64,000 nt of DNA from Pseudomonas baltica (GCF_014235765.1 NZ_JACMYH010000001.1:1426001-1490000), one strand, 5' to 3'; counted from the stretch's first letter, positions 26,824-36,684 are shown. Numbers and translations: made by a program. The notes: generated by a model from the sequence alone, not told the origin.

Positions 26824-28728
26824 ATGAAGTTGCGCCTGAACCGCGACATTCATACACGCACCCAGATCATCAGCGTCGGGCCGGCCCTGCTGTTGACCCT
26901 GCTACTGATCGGTTTCTTTACCTTCGTGCGTTTGCAGGACCTGCGCCAGGAACTCAATCACACCGGCCAGTTGATCGCCAACCAACTCGCCCCCGCCGCG
27001 GAATACGGCGTGGTCACCGACAATGCCGCGGTACTCGAAGGGCTGCTCGGCGCAACCCTGGCTACCCCTCACGTACGTTTCCTGGAGATTCAGGACCAGA
27101 CCGACCGGCGTCTGGCCTATGTCGAACAGCGGGTCAGGAACGAGCACCGGTCGGCCCATGTCGAAGTGTTCCAGGCACCGATCCAGATCCGTGGGGCCTT
27201 CCTGGAAGACCATCAGGCTCAGGTGCAGCAGCACATGGGCAGTGCCAGCAGCGGCGATTACCTGGGCCGGGTGATCGTCGGCATGTCCGACGACGCCTTC
27301 AGCGAGCGCCAGCAGGAAATTGTCCTCAAGGCCGCCGTGCTGGCACTGTTCGCACTGTTGTTCACCTATCTGCTGGCCCGGCGGCTGGCGCGCAGCCTGG
27401 CCCAGCCCATCAGTGAAATGAGCCGCGTGGTCAAGGCCATAGGCCAGGGCGAGTTCGACCGGCCGCTGCCCATCGTCGACGACAGCGAGCTGGGGCATCT
27501 GGCCGGGCATATCAACAACCTTGCCAGCGCCCTGGCCAAGGCCAGCCACGAACAGCATCAAGCCATGCAGCAACTGATCCAGACCCGCGAGGAGGCCGAG
27601 CGCGCCAACAGCGCCAAGTCGGATTTCCTGGCGATGATGAGCCACGAGCTGCGCACCCCCATGAATGGCGTGCTGGGCATGCTGCAGCTGCTCGAAACCA
27701 CCGTGCTGAGCCATGAACAGCGCGATTACGCTCAGGTGGCCACCGAGTCCACCGAACACCTGCTCAAGGTCATCAACGACATTCTGGATTTTTCCCGCAT
27801 CGAGCGGGCGGCGATGGAGCTGGAGCACATCGGTTTCGGCCTGCACGAGCTGATCACCAGTTGCGTGCAGGCCTTCCAGCACACCGCCAGGCAACGCAAG
27901 CTGGCGCTGGAATTGACGCTGGCCGAGGGCATCGAGGGATTGCAGGTCGAGGGCGATCCGACGCGCATCCGGCAGATCCTGGTCAATCTGATCGGCAATG
28001 CGCTGAAATTCACCGATGAAGGCGGTGTGGACATCGGTGTGCGCTGGCAGGTGCTGGATCATCAATTGATCTGGCTGACCTGCACCGTGCGCGATACTGG
28101 CATCGGCATCGGCGAAGATCGACTGGAAAGCATGTTCGACGCGTTCGCCCAGGCCGACAGTTCGATTTCGCGCCGTTACGGCGGCACCGGCCTGGGGCTG
28201 CCGATCGCGCGTACGCTGGCCGAACGCATGGGGGGTACGCTGCGTGCGCAAAGCAAGGAAAGGCACGGCTCGCTGTTCACCCTGGAAATGCCGCTGGCGC
28301 TGAGCCAGCAGAGCCTGGCCCGCCCGGCAGCGGTGCCCAACCTGTCCGGCAACGACGACGGCGTCGGTCACAGTGTCTTGCTGGTGGAAGACAACGCGGT
28401 CAACCAGACCGTGATCGAAGCCATGCTGCGCAGCCTGGGCTACGCCGTCGATGTCGTCAGCGACGGCGCAGCAGCGGTCAGCCAGGTGCGTGCGCACCTC
28501 TATTCGGCGGTGCTGATGGACTGTCGCCTGCCGGTCCTCGACGGCTACGAGGCGTCGCGGCAGATTCGCCAGATTGCTGGCCGCGCAGAGCTGCCGATCA
28601 TCGCCCTGACCGCCAACGCGCTGCTGGGCGACCGCGACACCTGCCTGGATGCCGGAATGAACGATTACCTGGCAAAACCGTTCAAACGCGCAGATCTGCA
28701 ACAGGTTCTGCTGCGCTGGACGAGCTGA
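26824..28728 (+). CDS. Hybrid sensor histidine kinase (PA1611-like)
   Basis: 634 residues from ATG 26824 ([16 protein letters not shown]); an ATG 23 codons earlier has no homologous sequence. N-terminal helix (about 20-38), periplasmic sensor domain, second helix (about 170-190), HAMP, HisKA with phospho-accepting H274 ([12 protein letters not shown]), HATPase ([24 protein letters not shown]) and receiver domain with D566 ([11 protein letters not shown]). In P. aeruginosa the equivalent gene, also next to fabA, encodes a kinase that binds RetS and influences the Gac/Rsm switch. There is no cognate regulator gene beside it. Confidence 0.93.
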   Translation: MKLRLNRDIHTRTQIISVGPALLLTLLLIGFFTFVRLQDLRQELNHTGQLIANQLAPAAEYGVVTDNAAVLEGLLGATLATPHVRFLEIQDQTDRRLAYVEQRVRNEHRSAHVEVFQAPIQIRGAFLEDHQAQVQQHMGSASSGDYLGRVIVGMSDDAFSERQQEIVLKAAVLALFALLFTYLLARRLARSLAQPISEMSRVVKAIGQGEFDRPLPIVDDSELGHLAGHINNLASALAKASHEQHQAMQQLIQTREEAERANSAKSDFLAMMSHELRTPMNGVLGMLQLLETTVLSHEQRDYAQVATESTEHLLKVINDILDFSRIERAAMELEHIGFGLHELITSCVQAFQHTARQRKLALELTLAEGIEGLQVEGDPTRIRQILVNLIGNALKFTDEGGVDIGVRWQVLDHQLIWLTCTVRDTGIGIGEDRLESMFDAFAQADSSISRRYGGTGLGLPIARTLAERMGGTLRAQSKERHGSLFTLEMPLALSQQSLARPAAVPNLSGNDDGVGHSVLLVEDNAVNQTVIEAMLRSLGYAVDVVSDGAAAVSQVRAHLYSAVLMDCRLPVLDGYEASRQIRQIAGRAELPIIALTANALLGDRDTCLDAGMNDYLAKPFKRADLQQVLLRWTS

Positions 28729-28819
28729 ACGCGCGCTGTGGAATGGAGGCCGGATGTCCTCGTGACAGCGCCCGTTGCTGGCAAGAAATGCTAAAGTGCG
28801 GCAGTCTTGTACATCCATT

Positions 28820-28868
28820 CGGACAAAGCCTGCTGTCTGGCATTATAATTTCAGTGAACAAGTGTACT
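28820..28868 (+). promoter_or_regulatory. fabAB promoter with DesT-like operator
   Basis: CGGACA (28820-28825), an 18-nt spacer and TATAAT (28844-28849) form a promoter with a good -10. Overlapping the expected start site is AGTGAACAAGTGTACT (28853-28868), a partial palindrome closely resembling the DesT operator described in P. aeruginosa for desCB and fabAB (AGTGAAC...TTGACT). DesT responds to the unsaturated:saturated acyl-CoA ratio. The leader to fabA would be about 145 nt. Confidence 0.55.
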
Positions 28869-28999
28869 TCCGTATCGCTTGCGCTGTGACTTTCACTACA
28901 ACGCAATAGTCTATGTGTAGGCTGCCGACCCAGGCGTTGATTCTTCTGGTCGGTCGGGAAGATCTGCCCCCTGCCACCAGGGACTATTGAGGAGCTCGC

Positions 29000-29515
29000 A
29001 TGACCAAACAAAACGCCTTTACTCGGGAAGATCTGCTGCGCTGCAGTCGTGGCGAGCTGTTCGGCCCAGGTAACGCGCAACTGCCCGCCCCGAATATGCT
29101 GATGGTGGACCGCATCACCCATATCAGCGCCGAAGGTGGCAAGTACGGCAAGGGTGAATTGGTCGCCGAGCTGGATATCAATCCGGACCTGTGGTTCTTC
29201 GCTTGCCACTTCGAGGGCGATCCGGTGATGCCGGGCTGCCTCGGCCTGGATGCCATGTGGCAGCTGGTGGGTTTCTTCCTCGGCTGGCAGGACCTGCCCG
29301 GCCGTGGCCGTGCGCTGGGTTCGGGTGAAGTGAAGTTCTTCGGCCAGGTGCTGCCGACGGCCAAGAAGGTCACGTACAACATTCATATCAAGCGCGTGCT
29401 CAAGGGCAAGCTGAACATGGCCATCGCCGATGGCTCGGTCAGCGTCGACGGCCGCGAGATCTACACCGCCGACGGCCTTCGGGTCGGCGTCTTTACATCC
29501 ACCGAAAATTTCTAA
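29000..29515 (+). CDS. fabA: 3-hydroxydecanoyl-ACP dehydratase/isomerase
   Basis: 171 residues, full length. It dehydrates 3-hydroxydecanoyl-ACP and isomerises trans-2- to cis-3-decenoyl-ACP, committing carbon to unsaturated fatty acids. Catalytic H70 and D84 occur in [20 protein letters not shown]. Ribosome-binding site GAGGAG is seven bases before the ATG. It forms an operon with fabB, 11 nt downstream. Confidence 0.98.
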   Translation: MTKQNAFTREDLLRCSRGELFGPGNAQLPAPNMLMVDRITHISAEGGKYGKGELVAELDINPDLWFFACHFEGDPVMPGCLGLDAMWQLVGFFLGWQDLPGRGRALGSGEVKFFGQVLPTAKKVTYNIHIKRVLKGKLNMAIADGSVSVDGREIYTADGLRVGVFTSTENF

Positions 29516-29526
29516 GGGTTATCCGC

Positions 29527-30747
29527 ATGCGCCGCGTTGTTATCACTGGTCTGGGCATCGTTTCGTGCCTGGGCAATGACAAAGACACCGTCTCCGCAAA
29601 CCTGCGTGCAAGCCGCCCTGGCATCCGCTTCAACCCGGAATATGCCGAAATGGGTCTGCGTAGCCAGGTTTCCGGTTCCATCGACCTCAACCTGGAAGAG
29701 CTGATCGACCGCAAGGTGTACCGCTTCGTCGGCCATGCCGCCGCCTACGCGTACCTTGCAATGCAGGATGCCATCAAGGATTCCGGCCTCACCGACGAGC
29801 AGGTTTCCAACCCGCGTACCGGCCTGATCGCCGGTTCGGGCGGCGCCTCTACCTTGAACCAGATGGAAGCGCTGGACATCCTGCGCGAGAAAGGCGTCAA
29901 GCGCGTCGGTCCGTACCGGGTCACCCGCACCATGAGCAGCACCGTCTCGGCCTGCCTGGCCACCCCTTTCAAGATCAAGGGCCTGAACTACTCCATCGCC
30001 TCGGCGTGTGCCACCAGCGCGCACTGCATCGGTACGGCCATGGAGCAGATCCAGATGGGCAAGCAGGACGTGGTGTTCGCCGGCGGCGGCGAAGAGGAGC
30101 ACTGGAGCCAGTCGTTCCTGTTCGACGCCATGGGCGCCCTTTCCAGCAAGCGCAACGACACGCCTGAAAAAGCGTCGCGTGCCTACGACAGCGACCGCGA
30201 TGGCTTCGTCATCGCCGGCGGCGGCGGCATGGTCGTGGTCGAGGAGCTGGAACACGCTCTGGCCCGCGGTGCCCACATCTATGCCGAGATCGTTGGCTAC
30301 GGTGCCACATCGGATGGCTACGACATGGTCGCGCCAAGCGGCGAAGGCGCCATCCGCTGCATGCAGCAGGCGCTGTCCACCGTCGATACCCCGATCGACT
30401 ACCTGAACACTCACGGCACCTCCACACCGGTGGGCGACGTGGCCGAGATGAAGGGTGTGCGGGAAGTCTTCGCCGGCAAGTATCCGGCCATCAGCTCGAC
30501 CAAGAGCCTGTCCGGGCACTCGCTGGGCGCCGCTGGCGTGCACGAAGCCATCTACTGCATGCTGATGATGGAAGGCAACTTCATTGCCGGGTCAGCCAAC
30601 ATCGACGAACTGGACCCTGCCGTGGCCGATCTGCCAGTGCAGACCGTCACCCAGGAAAACGTCGAAATCAATACGGTGATGAGCAACAGCTTCGGCTTCG
30701 GCGGTACCAATGCCACGCTGGTACTCAAGCGTTGGCAGGGTCAGTAA
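29527..30747 (+). CDS. fabB: Beta-ketoacyl-ACP synthase I
   Basis: 406 residues. It elongates cis-3-decenoyl-ACP from FabA in unsaturated fatty-acid synthesis. The Cys-His-His triad is visible: C161 ([11 protein letters not shown]), the His in [11 protein letters not shown] and the His in SGHSLGAAG. The C-terminal [14 protein letters not shown] is typical of KAS enzymes. It is co-transcribed with fabA and ends in a strong terminator. Confidence 0.98.
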   Translation: MRRVVITGLGIVSCLGNDKDTVSANLRASRPGIRFNPEYAEMGLRSQVSGSIDLNLEELIDRKVYRFVGHAAAYAYLAMQDAIKDSGLTDEQVSNPRTGLIAGSGGASTLNQMEALDILREKGVKRVGPYRVTRTMSSTVSACLATPFKIKGLNYSIASACATSAHCIGTAMEQIQMGKQDVVFAGGGEEEHWSQSFLFDAMGALSSKRNDTPEKASRAYDSDRDGFVIAGGGGMVVVEELEHALARGAHIYAEIVGYGATSDGYDMVAPSGEGAIRCMQQALSTVDTPIDYLNTHGTSTPVGDVAEMKGVREVFAGKYPAISSTKSLSGHSLGAAGVHEAIYCMLMMEGNFIAGSANIDELDPAVADLPVQTVTQENVEINTVMSNSFGFGGTNATLVLKRWQGQ

Positions 30748-30768
30748 GGCTCGCAGCCCTACTGAAGG

Positions 30769-30795
30769 ACGGCGCCTGCGGGCGCCGTTTTTTTT
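30769..30795 (+). terminator. Rho-independent terminator of fabAB
   Basis: Perfect 8-bp stem ACGGCGCC / GGCGCCGT, loop TGCG, then eight T. It begins 22 nt after the fabB stop. Confidence 0.93.
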
Positions 30796-30887
30796 GCCTG
30801 AAATCGGTCGATTGACTGCGGTTGAACCCCCCGGATGGCGCAACCCTCTATACAGTGTGACTCGAGCACACCAACGAAGGGATTTCC

Positions 30888-31295
30888 ATGGCTATCACCG
30901 TGACTACCGAACCTGGCGACGGATTTCGCCACAGCATCGACATCGATGGCCGCCACTCTTTTCACACCGACTTGCCGGAAGCCCTGGGTGGGGCAGGTTC
31001 GGCGCCCTCTCCCCATGACTATTTCGACGCCGCACTGGGTGCCTGCAAGGCCCTGACCCTGAAGCTCTATGCCCAGCGCAAGAACATCCCGCTCACGGGT
31101 GTGAATGTGGAGGTCAAACGCGATGCGAGCGAGGAGCCCACCGGCAAATACCGCCTGCAGGTTAAGCTCACCTTGCTCGGCAACCTGACGGAAGCGCAGC
31201 GTCATGACCTGGACCGCGTGGCCGATCACTGCCCGGTGCACAAGCTGATGACCAGTGCAGTGATCGATATCGAGACGTACCTGGCCGAGGCTTAG
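30888..31295 (+). CDS. OsmC family protein (YhfA-like)
   Basis: 135 residues. OsmC/Ohr fold with the two redox cysteines in ALGACKALTLKLYA and ADHCPVHKLM. The spacing and the N-terminal HSFHTDLPEALGGAGSAPSPHDYF fit the YhfA-like OsmC subgroup rather than true Ohr. It likely reduces peroxides or has a related thiol role in the cytoplasm. It is preceded by GAAGGGATTTCC and is monocistronic; a degenerate REP half lies about 60 nt downstream. Confidence 0.88.
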   Translation: MAITVTTEPGDGFRHSIDIDGRHSFHTDLPEALGGAGSAPSPHDYFDAALGACKALTLKLYAQRKNIPLTGVNVEVKRDASEEPTGKYRLQVKLTLLGNLTEAQRHDLDRVADHCPVHKLMTSAVIDIETYLAEA

Positions 31296-31362
31296 CAGCC
31301 AGGCACCTGGGTGGCGGTTCGACCCTCTTCGCGGCCACGTACCGCCCCCATGGGCCTGCGAA

Positions 31363-32091
31363 TCAGGCCTGAAACACTTCCTCGAGCAGGTTGTGCATGG
31401 CCTGAAAGGCGCGCGCCGAGACCTTGGCATCGTACATCTGCACACCCGGGTTGTTGGCCTCGGTGTCGGTGAACGAATGGTAGGCTCCGCCGTAGCTAAT
31501 CAACTGCCAATCCACACCCGCCGAGTTCATCTCGGAACGGAAGGCCGGCAGCTGTTCGGCAGGCACCAGGGGATCGGCGTCACCGTGCAGCACCAGGACC
31601 GAACCCTTGATGTCATGGGCATCGGCCGGGTTGGGCGTGTCGAGTGTGCCATGGAACGAGACGGTTGCCTTGAGCGCCGCGCCCGTACGTGCCAGCTCCA
31701 GCGCACAGCACCCGCCAAAGCAGAAACCGAAGGCCGCCGATTGCGCCGGATCGACAGCGGCATGCGTCTGCTCGTGCAGTTGCTGCAGCGCAACCTGCAT
31801 GCGCTTGCGCAGCAAGGCACGGTCGTTCTTCAGCGGCATCATGGCAGCCGCTGCTTCATCGTTGTTGCCCGGGTGCACGCCCTGACCATACAAGTCGACC
31901 AGCAACACCACATAGCCCTTGGCAGCCACCGACTGGGCAATGCGTTCGGCACCTTCGCTGACGCCCATCCAGTTCGGCGCCATCACCAGGCCCGGACGTG
32001 GCGACACGATATCGGTGTCGTAGACCAGGCGGCTTTCGTACGCCTGCCCGTCGATTTGGTAGACAACGGATTGAACGGTCAATGTGCTCAC
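31363..32091 (-). CDS. Dienelactone hydrolase family protein
   Basis: 242 residues. Alpha/beta hydrolase of the dienelactone hydrolase family with a Cys nucleophile elbow (AFGFCFGGCCALE), an acidic residue in VLHGDADPLVP, and the catalytic His in GGAYHSFTD. The start is GTG at 32091, eight bases after TTGGAG. It lies downstream of htpG across a terminator; the same neighbour order is known in P. aeruginosa. The substrate is unknown, as no chlorocatechol pathway genes are nearby. Confidence 0.9.
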   Translation of the reverse strand: MSTLTVQSVVYQIDGQAYESRLVYDTDIVSPRPGLVMAPNWMGVSEGAERIAQSVAAKGYVVLLVDLYGQGVHPGNNDEAAAAMMPLKNDRALLRKRMQVALQQLHEQTHAAVDPAQSAAFGFCFGGCCALELARTGAALKATVSFHGTLDTPNPADAHDIKGSVLVLHGDADPLVPAEQLPAFRSEMNSAGVDWQLISYGGAYHSFTDTEANNPGVQMYDAKVSARAFQAMHNLLEEVFQA

Positions 32092-32124
32092 GCTTGCATC
32101 TCCAAAAGGTCATGACTGAAAACG

Positions 32125-32150
32125 AAAAAGCCCGCCGAAGCGGGCTTTTT
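32125..32150 (-). terminator. Terminator of htpG
   Basis: AAAAAGCCCGC / GCGGGCTTTTT, 11-bp stem including the A/T tracts, loop CGAA. It is 12 nt past the htpG stop and has T-runs in both orientations, so it could also block readthrough from the + strand. Confidence 0.9.
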
Positions 32151-32161
32151 ACCTGGACTGT

Positions 32162-34066
32162 TTAAACGGACAACTCGACCAGCAGCTTGTTCAGGCGTCG
32201 AACGTAACCGGCAGGATCCTTGAGGCTGTCACCGGCCGCCAGGGCCGCCTGATCGAACAGGATATGGGAGAAGTCGGCGAAACGATCTTCGCTCTGCTCC
32301 ACATCCAGCTTGGCGATCAGCGGGTGGTTGGGGTTGAATTCGAAGATCGGCTTGGAGTCCGGCACCTTCTGCCCACTGGCTTCGAGGATCTGGCGCATCT
32401 GCATGCCCAGGTCCTGCTCGCCGATGGCCAGGATCGCCGGCGAATCGGTGAGGCGATGGGAAACCCGCACTTCACTGACCGAATCGCCCAGCGCCGCTTT
32501 CAGGCGCTCGACCAGGCCTTCCTTGTCCTTGGCGATTTCTTCCTGGGCTTTCTTGTCTTCCTCGGAATCCAGCTTGCCCAGGTCGAGGTCGCCACGGGCA
32601 ACGTCGACGAAGCCCTTGCCGTCGAATTCGGTCAGGTAGCTCATCAGCCACTCGTCGATACGATCAGTCAACAGCAGCACTTCGATGCCTTTCTTGCGGA
32701 AGACTTCCAGGTGCGGGCTGTTCTTGACTTGTGCGTAGGACTCGCCGGACAGGTAGTAGACCTTGTCCTGACCTTCCTTGACCCGTGCCAGGTAGTCAGC
32801 CAGGCCAACGCTCTGCTCGCCGCTGTCGTCGCTGGTGGAAGCGAAGCGCAGCAGGCCGGCGATCTTTTCCTTGTTGGCGAAATCTTCCGCAGGACCTTCC
32901 TTGAGGACCTGGCCGAAGTTCTTCCAGAAGCCCTTGTACTGCTCGGGTTCGTTCTTGGCCAACTTCTCGAGCATGTCGAGCACACGCTTGGTCAGCGCCG
33001 TCTTCATCGAGTCGATGATCGGATCTTTCTGCAGGATCTCGCGCGAAACGTTCAGGGACAGGTCGTTGGAGTCGACCACACCCTTGATGAAGCGCAGGTA
33101 CAGCGGCAGGAAGGATTCGGCCTGGTCCATGACGAACACGCGCTGCACGTACAGCTTGAGGCCACGCGGTGCTTCGCGCTGGTACAGATCGAACGGCGCG
33201 CGCGCAGGTACGTACAACAGCGATGTGTATTCCAGCTTGCCTTCGACCTTGTTGTGGCTCCAGCTCAGCGGGTTCTCGTAGTCGTGACCGACGTGCTTGT
33301 AGAACTCCTGGTATTCCTCGTCCTTGATGTCGGTACGCGGACGGGTCCACAGGGCGCTGGCGCGGTTGACGGTTTCCCACTCCTGCGCCGGTGCCTCGTC
33401 GCCTTCGACGGGCGAGCTTTCCTGGGGCAGCTCGATCGGCAGGGCGATGTGGTCGGAGTACTTCTTGATGATGTTGCGCAGACGGTAACCGTCGGCGAAT
33501 TCGTCTTCGGCGCTTTTCAGGTGCAGAACGATGCGCGTGCCGCGTTCGGCCTTCTCGACGTTGGCAACCTCGAAGTCGCCCTCGCCCTTGGAGGACCAAT
33601 GCACGCCTTCGCTGGCAGGGCTGCCGGCGCGGCGGCTGTACACGTCAACCTGGTCGGCGACGATGAAGGCCGAATAGAAGCCCACGCCGAACTGACCGAT
33701 CAGGTGCGAGTCCTTCTTCTGGTCGCCGGTGAGGTTCTTCATGAAGTCGGCAGTGCCGGACTTGGCGATGGTGCCCAGGTGGGTCACTACATCGTCACGG
33801 TTCATGCCGATACCGTTGTCTTCCAGGGTGACGGTCTTGGCGTCCTTGTCGAAGCTGATGCGAATTTTCAGCTCGCCGCCACCTTCGAGCAGCTCAGGCT
33901 TGGCCAGCGCTTCGAAACGCAGCTTGTCGACAGCGTCGGAGGCGTTCGAGATCAATTCGCGAAGGAAGATTTCCTTGTTGGAATACAGCGAATGGATCAT
34001 GAGGTGCAGCAGTTGCTTCACCTCGGTCTGGAAGCCCAGGGTTTCCTTTTGAGTTTCCACACTCAT
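32162..34066 (-). CDS. htpG: Molecular chaperone HtpG (Hsp90)
   Basis: 634 residues, the usual Pseudomonas length. N-terminal GHKL ATPase domain ([38 protein letters not shown]), middle domain ([14 protein letters not shown]-like segment) and C-terminal dimerisation domain. It refolds client proteins in the cytoplasm under heat stress. ATG 34066 ([12 protein letters not shown]) is used; an ATG two codons earlier is possible, and longer upstream frames run through the promoter. A consensus sigma32 promoter lies 58 nt upstream. Confidence 0.97.
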   Translation of the reverse strand: MSVETQKETLGFQTEVKQLLHLMIHSLYSNKEIFLRELISNASDAVDKLRFEALAKPELLEGGGELKIRISFDKDAKTVTLEDNGIGMNRDDVVTHLGTIAKSGTADFMKNLTGDQKKDSHLIGQFGVGFYSAFIVADQVDVYSRRAGSPASEGVHWSSKGEGDFEVANVEKAERGTRIVLHLKSAEDEFADGYRLRNIIKKYSDHIALPIELPQESSPVEGDEAPAQEWETVNRASALWTRPRTDIKDEEYQEFYKHVGHDYENPLSWSHNKVEGKLEYTSLLYVPARAPFDLYQREAPRGLKLYVQRVFVMDQAESFLPLYLRFIKGVVDSNDLSLNVSREILQKDPIIDSMKTALTKRVLDMLEKLAKNEPEQYKGFWKNFGQVLKEGPAEDFANKEKIAGLLRFASTSDDSGEQSVGLADYLARVKEGQDKVYYLSGESYAQVKNSPHLEVFRKKGIEVLLLTDRIDEWLMSYLTEFDGKGFVDVARGDLDLGKLDSEEDKKAQEEIAKDKEGLVERLKAALGDSVSEVRVSHRLTDSPAILAIGEQDLGMQMRQILEASGQKVPDSKPIFEFNPNHPLIAKLDVEQSEDRFADFSHILFDQAALAAGDSLKDPAGYVRRLNKLLVELSV

Positions 34067-34123
34067 GGTCATCAAACTCCAATCAGATGGCAGGTGCCGC
34101 CGATGAGCGGCGGGATGACAAGG

Positions 34124-34151
34124 AGATGGGGCCGCCGATCGGGATTTCAAG
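34124..34151 (-). promoter_or_regulatory. Consensus sigma32 heat-shock promoter of htpG
   Basis: Read on the minus strand: CTTGAAA, a 13-nt spacer, CCCCATCT. Both elements match the RpoH consensus exactly. Transcription would start near 34117, giving a leader of about 50 nt that contains a 6-bp hairpin (34097-34113, CCGCCG-loop-CGGCGG) upstream of the ribosome-binding site. Confidence 0.88.
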
Positions 34152-34300
34152 GGTGGCTTCGACAGGCGAGCCAGCCAGGGCTCGTGCATCGACCTTTTCA
34201 CCCAAGACCGCCGTGAAAACCGGGTGGATGCTTGAACGGTACAGCAAGGTCATGGAAAAACCTCATTGCGATCCGATACTTATATATAACCGCAGTGACG

Positions 34301-34328
34301 GAACTTATATCCGGCGCACACCCTCTTA
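34301..34328 (+). promoter_or_regulatory. AlgU/sigmaE-type promoter before the small lipoprotein
   Basis: GAACTT (34301-34306), a 17-nt spacer and TCTTA (34324-34328) match the extracytoplasmic sigma factor pattern GAACTT-N16/17-TCnnA. The start site would be about 26 nt before the lipoprotein ATG. Confidence 0.5.
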
Positions 34329-34359
34329 GCCTCGTAGATACCCAATAAGGAGAAACATC

Positions 34360-34656
34360 ATGCGCAAGACACTCGCTTACTCCCTGATGCTGGCTGCCAC
34401 CCTTGGTCTGGCTGCATGCGACAAGAAATCCGAAGACAAGGCCCAGGACGCTGCCGAGCACCGTCAGGAAGCGCAAGAGAAAATGGATTCGGCTCAAGAC
34501 AAGATGAATGACGCCGCCAAGGAAAACGCCAAGGCCAACGAAGCGGCCATGGAATCGAACAAGGCTGCAGCTCAGGAAGCTACCAAGTCCGATTCGAGCA
34601 TGCCGGTCGCACCAGGTACCACTCCGGCTACCCAAGTGCCGCCAGCCAAGAACTGA
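34360..34656 (+). CDS. Small outer-membrane-type lipoprotein, helical
   Basis: 98 residues. Signal peptide MRKTLAYSLMLAATLG followed by lipobox LAAC, with modified Cys at residue 20; the next residue is Asp (CDKK), which by the +2 rule of enterobacteria favours inner-membrane retention, a rule less strict in Pseudomonas. The mature part is Ala/Glu/Lys-rich and strongly helical (about 22-75), with repeated QDAAEHRQEAQEKMDSAQDK-like heptads, and has a Pro-rich end. It resembles stress-induced envelope lipoproteins; no enzymatic motif. The ribosome-binding site AAGGAG is strong, and an AlgU-type promoter precedes it. Confidence 0.82.
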   Translation: MRKTLAYSLMLAATLGLAACDKKSEDKAQDAAEHRQEAQEKMDSAQDKMNDAAKENAKANEAAMESNKAAAQEATKSDSSMPVAPGTTPATQVPPAKN

Positions 34657-34673
34657 TTGATCGGCGGTGTCCG

Positions 34674-34700
34674 CTTCGCGGGCAGGGCCCGCTCCCACAG
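34674..34700. repeat. Single REP element
   Basis: CTTCGCGGGCAGGGCCCGCTCCCACAG-type REP (27 nt) with the GGGC/GCCC core, 17 nt after the lipoprotein stop. No inverted partner is seen. Confidence 0.65.
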
Positions 34701-34742
34701 GAGCGAGCTCGAGCTGGCGATGTACGAGCCGCGATCAAGACA

Positions 34743-34773
34743 AAAAAATCCCCGAACCAGTCGGGGATTTTTT
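34743..34773. terminator. Bidirectional terminator between lipoprotein and helicase genes
   Basis: AAAAAATCCCCGA / TCGGGGATTTTTT: 7-bp GC-containing stem extended by A/T runs, loop ACCAG. It suits both the rightward lipoprotein gene and the leftward helicase gene. Confidence 0.88.
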
Positions 34774-34794
34774 ATGCCTGAAGACTATGGGCAA

Positions 34795-36462
34795 TCAGTC
34801 TTCGCGATAGCGACGCAGTTTCAGCTGCTTGCCAGCGACACGGGTGTCCTTGAGCTTGCTCAACAGATTCTCCAGGCCATCTTCCGGCAGCTCGACCAGG
34901 CTGAAGCTGTCGCGCACCTGAATGCGACCGATGGCTTCACGGGCCAGCCCGCCTTCGTTGAGGATGGCGCCAAGCAGGTTCTTCGCGGCGATGCCGTCGC
35001 GAGCACCTAGGGCCGTACGGCAGCGTGCGCGGCCTTCGCCCAGGGGCATTGGCGCGCGGCGCTCACGGTCACTGCGCTCAGGACGATCACCGCTGCTGGT
35101 GCGTTCGCGCGGAGCGCTGGTCGGAACCAGAGGCTGCTCCTTCTCGACCGCATCCAGGGTCAACGCCTGGCCATTGGTGGCCTTGCGCAGCAGGGCTGCG
35201 GCCAGGGCGCGCGGGGTGCAACCGATGTCGGCGGTCAGGCGATCGAGCAACTCGCCATGGGTGCTTTCGGCGTCTGCGACCAGCGGAGCGAGGCTGTTGG
35301 TCAGCTTCTTGATGCGCGCATCCAGCACGGCCTGGCCGTTGGGCAGGCGAACCTCGGCAACCTTCTGCCCGGTCACGCGCTCGATCACCTGCAGCATGCG
35401 GCGTTCACGCGGGGTGACCAGCAGCAGCGCACGGCCTTCGCGACCGGCACGGCCGGTACGACCGATACGGTGCACGTAGGACTCGGGGTCGTACGGCATG
35501 TCGACGTTGAACACGTGAGTGATGCGCGGTACGTCCAGGCCACGAGCAGCGACGTCGGTGGCGACGACGATATCCAGGCGGCCATCCTTGAGCGACTCGA
35601 TGACGCGCTCACGCTGGTTCTGGGCAATGTCACCGTTGAGTGCCGCGGCTTTGTAGCCTTTGGCTTCCAGGGCGCTGGCCAGGTCGAGCGTGGCTTGCTT
35701 GGTGCGCACGAAGGCGATCAGGGCGTCGAACTCTTCGACTTCCAGCAGGCGCAGGACAGCCGAGGTCTTCTGGTCGGCGTGAACCAGCAGGTGAGCCTGC
35801 TCGATCGCGGTGACGGTCTGAGTCTTGGTCTGGATCTTGACGTGCTTGGGGTCACGCAGGTGACGCTCGGCGATCGCGCGGATCGACTGCGGCAAGGTGG
35901 CCGAGAACAGTACGGTCTGGCGAGTCTCGGGCATGGCCTTGAAGATGACTTCCAGGTCATCCATGAAGCCCAGCTTGAGCATTTCGTCGGCTTCGTCGAG
36001 CACCAGGTGGTTCACGGTGGCGAGGACTTTCTCGTCACGACGCAGGTGGTCGCACAGACGGCCGGGGGTGGCGACGACGATTTGCGCGCCGTTGCGGATT
36101 GCTTTCAACTGCGGGCCCATCGGGGCACCGCCGTACACGGCCACTACGGTAACGCCAGGCATCTGCTTGGCGTAGGTTTCGAATGCAGTGGCTACTTGTA
36201 GCGCCAACTCACGGGTTGGCGCCAGGATCAGGGCTTGCGGCTCGCGCTTGCTCGGGTCGATACGATGCAGGATCGGCAGAGCGAAGGCCGCGGTCTTGCC
36301 GGTGCCTGTCTGCGCCTGGCCGATCATGTCATGACCGGCGAGAATGATCGGGATCGATTGTTGCTGGATAGCCGAAGGCTCTTCGTAGCCGGTAGCGACT
36401 ACAGCAGCAACAATGTTCGGATGAAGTTCGAGAGCGGCGAAGCCGCCGATTTCCTGGGTCAT
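34795..36462 (-). CDS. deaD: DEAD-box ATP-dependent RNA helicase, DeaD/CsdA-like
   Basis: 555 residues from ATG 36462 (MTQEIGGFAALEL). Q motif (GYEEPSAIQQQSIPIIL), motif I AQTGTGKT, Ia PTRELALQ, II DEAD in LVLDEADEM, III SAT, and motif VI HRIGRTGRAGR. A C-terminal DbpA/CsdA-type RNA-binding domain follows (about 470-550). The class unwinds structured RNA in ribosome assembly and mRNA decay, especially in the cold. The leader upstream is long and full of hairpins (36501-36634), consistent with autoregulation. A 17-codon longer start is rejected since it enters that leader. Confidence 0.93.
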   Translation of the reverse strand: MTQEIGGFAALELHPNIVAAVVATGYEEPSAIQQQSIPIILAGHDMIGQAQTGTGKTAAFALPILHRIDPSKREPQALILAPTRELALQVATAFETYAKQMPGVTVVAVYGGAPMGPQLKAIRNGAQIVVATPGRLCDHLRRDEKVLATVNHLVLDEADEMLKLGFMDDLEVIFKAMPETRQTVLFSATLPQSIRAIAERHLRDPKHVKIQTKTQTVTAIEQAHLLVHADQKTSAVLRLLEVEEFDALIAFVRTKQATLDLASALEAKGYKAAALNGDIAQNQRERVIESLKDGRLDIVVATDVAARGLDVPRITHVFNVDMPYDPESYVHRIGRTGRAGREGRALLLVTPRERRMLQVIERVTGQKVAEVRLPNGQAVLDARIKKLTNSLAPLVADAESTHGELLDRLTADIGCTPRALAAALLRKATNGQALTLDAVEKEQPLVPTSAPRERTSSGDRPERSDRERRAPMPLGEGRARCRTALGARDGIAAKNLLGAILNEGGLAREAIGRIQVRDSFSLVELPEDGLENLLSKLKDTRVAGKQLKLRRYRED

Positions 36463-36500
36463 GGGTCTGCCTCTAAGTGCATCCGCAAAGACCCATGCTC

Positions 36501-36684
36501 CAAAGCTGCGCATGCCTTGTAAGACTCGAGAGTCACCCTGGCAGCTTTGTCGGCGGGGATTTGCGAAAACGATTGAATGAAAGAATCGTTAGGGAGAGTC
36601 CGCGGAACGGACATGCAGCCGAAGCTGTCTTCGGGGGATTGCGCTACCTAAACGTGGCCTGGTTAAAGACCGGCGCGCACTATA
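36501..36684 (-). promoter_or_regulatory. Hairpin-rich 5' leader and putative promoter of the DEAD-box helicase gene
   Basis: This covers most of the 387-nt gene-free gap before the crotonase gene. On the minus strand TATAGT (36679-36684) is a likely -10 with a weak -35. The roughly 210-nt leader has five perfect stems: CCGAAG/CTTCGG (36619-36634), GTCCG/CGGAC (36598-36612), AACGATT/AATCGTT (36568-36590), a 9-bp stem CAAAGCTGC/GCAGCTTTG spanning 36501-36549, and inside it GACTC/GAGTC (36523-36534). The rest of the gap (36685-36849) holds the crotonase promoter and GAGGAT ribosome-binding site; nothing else was seen. Confidence 0.6.

Noticed and set aside
34097-34113. RNA thermometer in the htpG leader
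   Set aside because: The 6-bp GC hairpin is real, but it does not pair with the ribosome-binding site or start codon and lacks the U-rich ROSE pattern. The sigma32 promoter already explains heat control.
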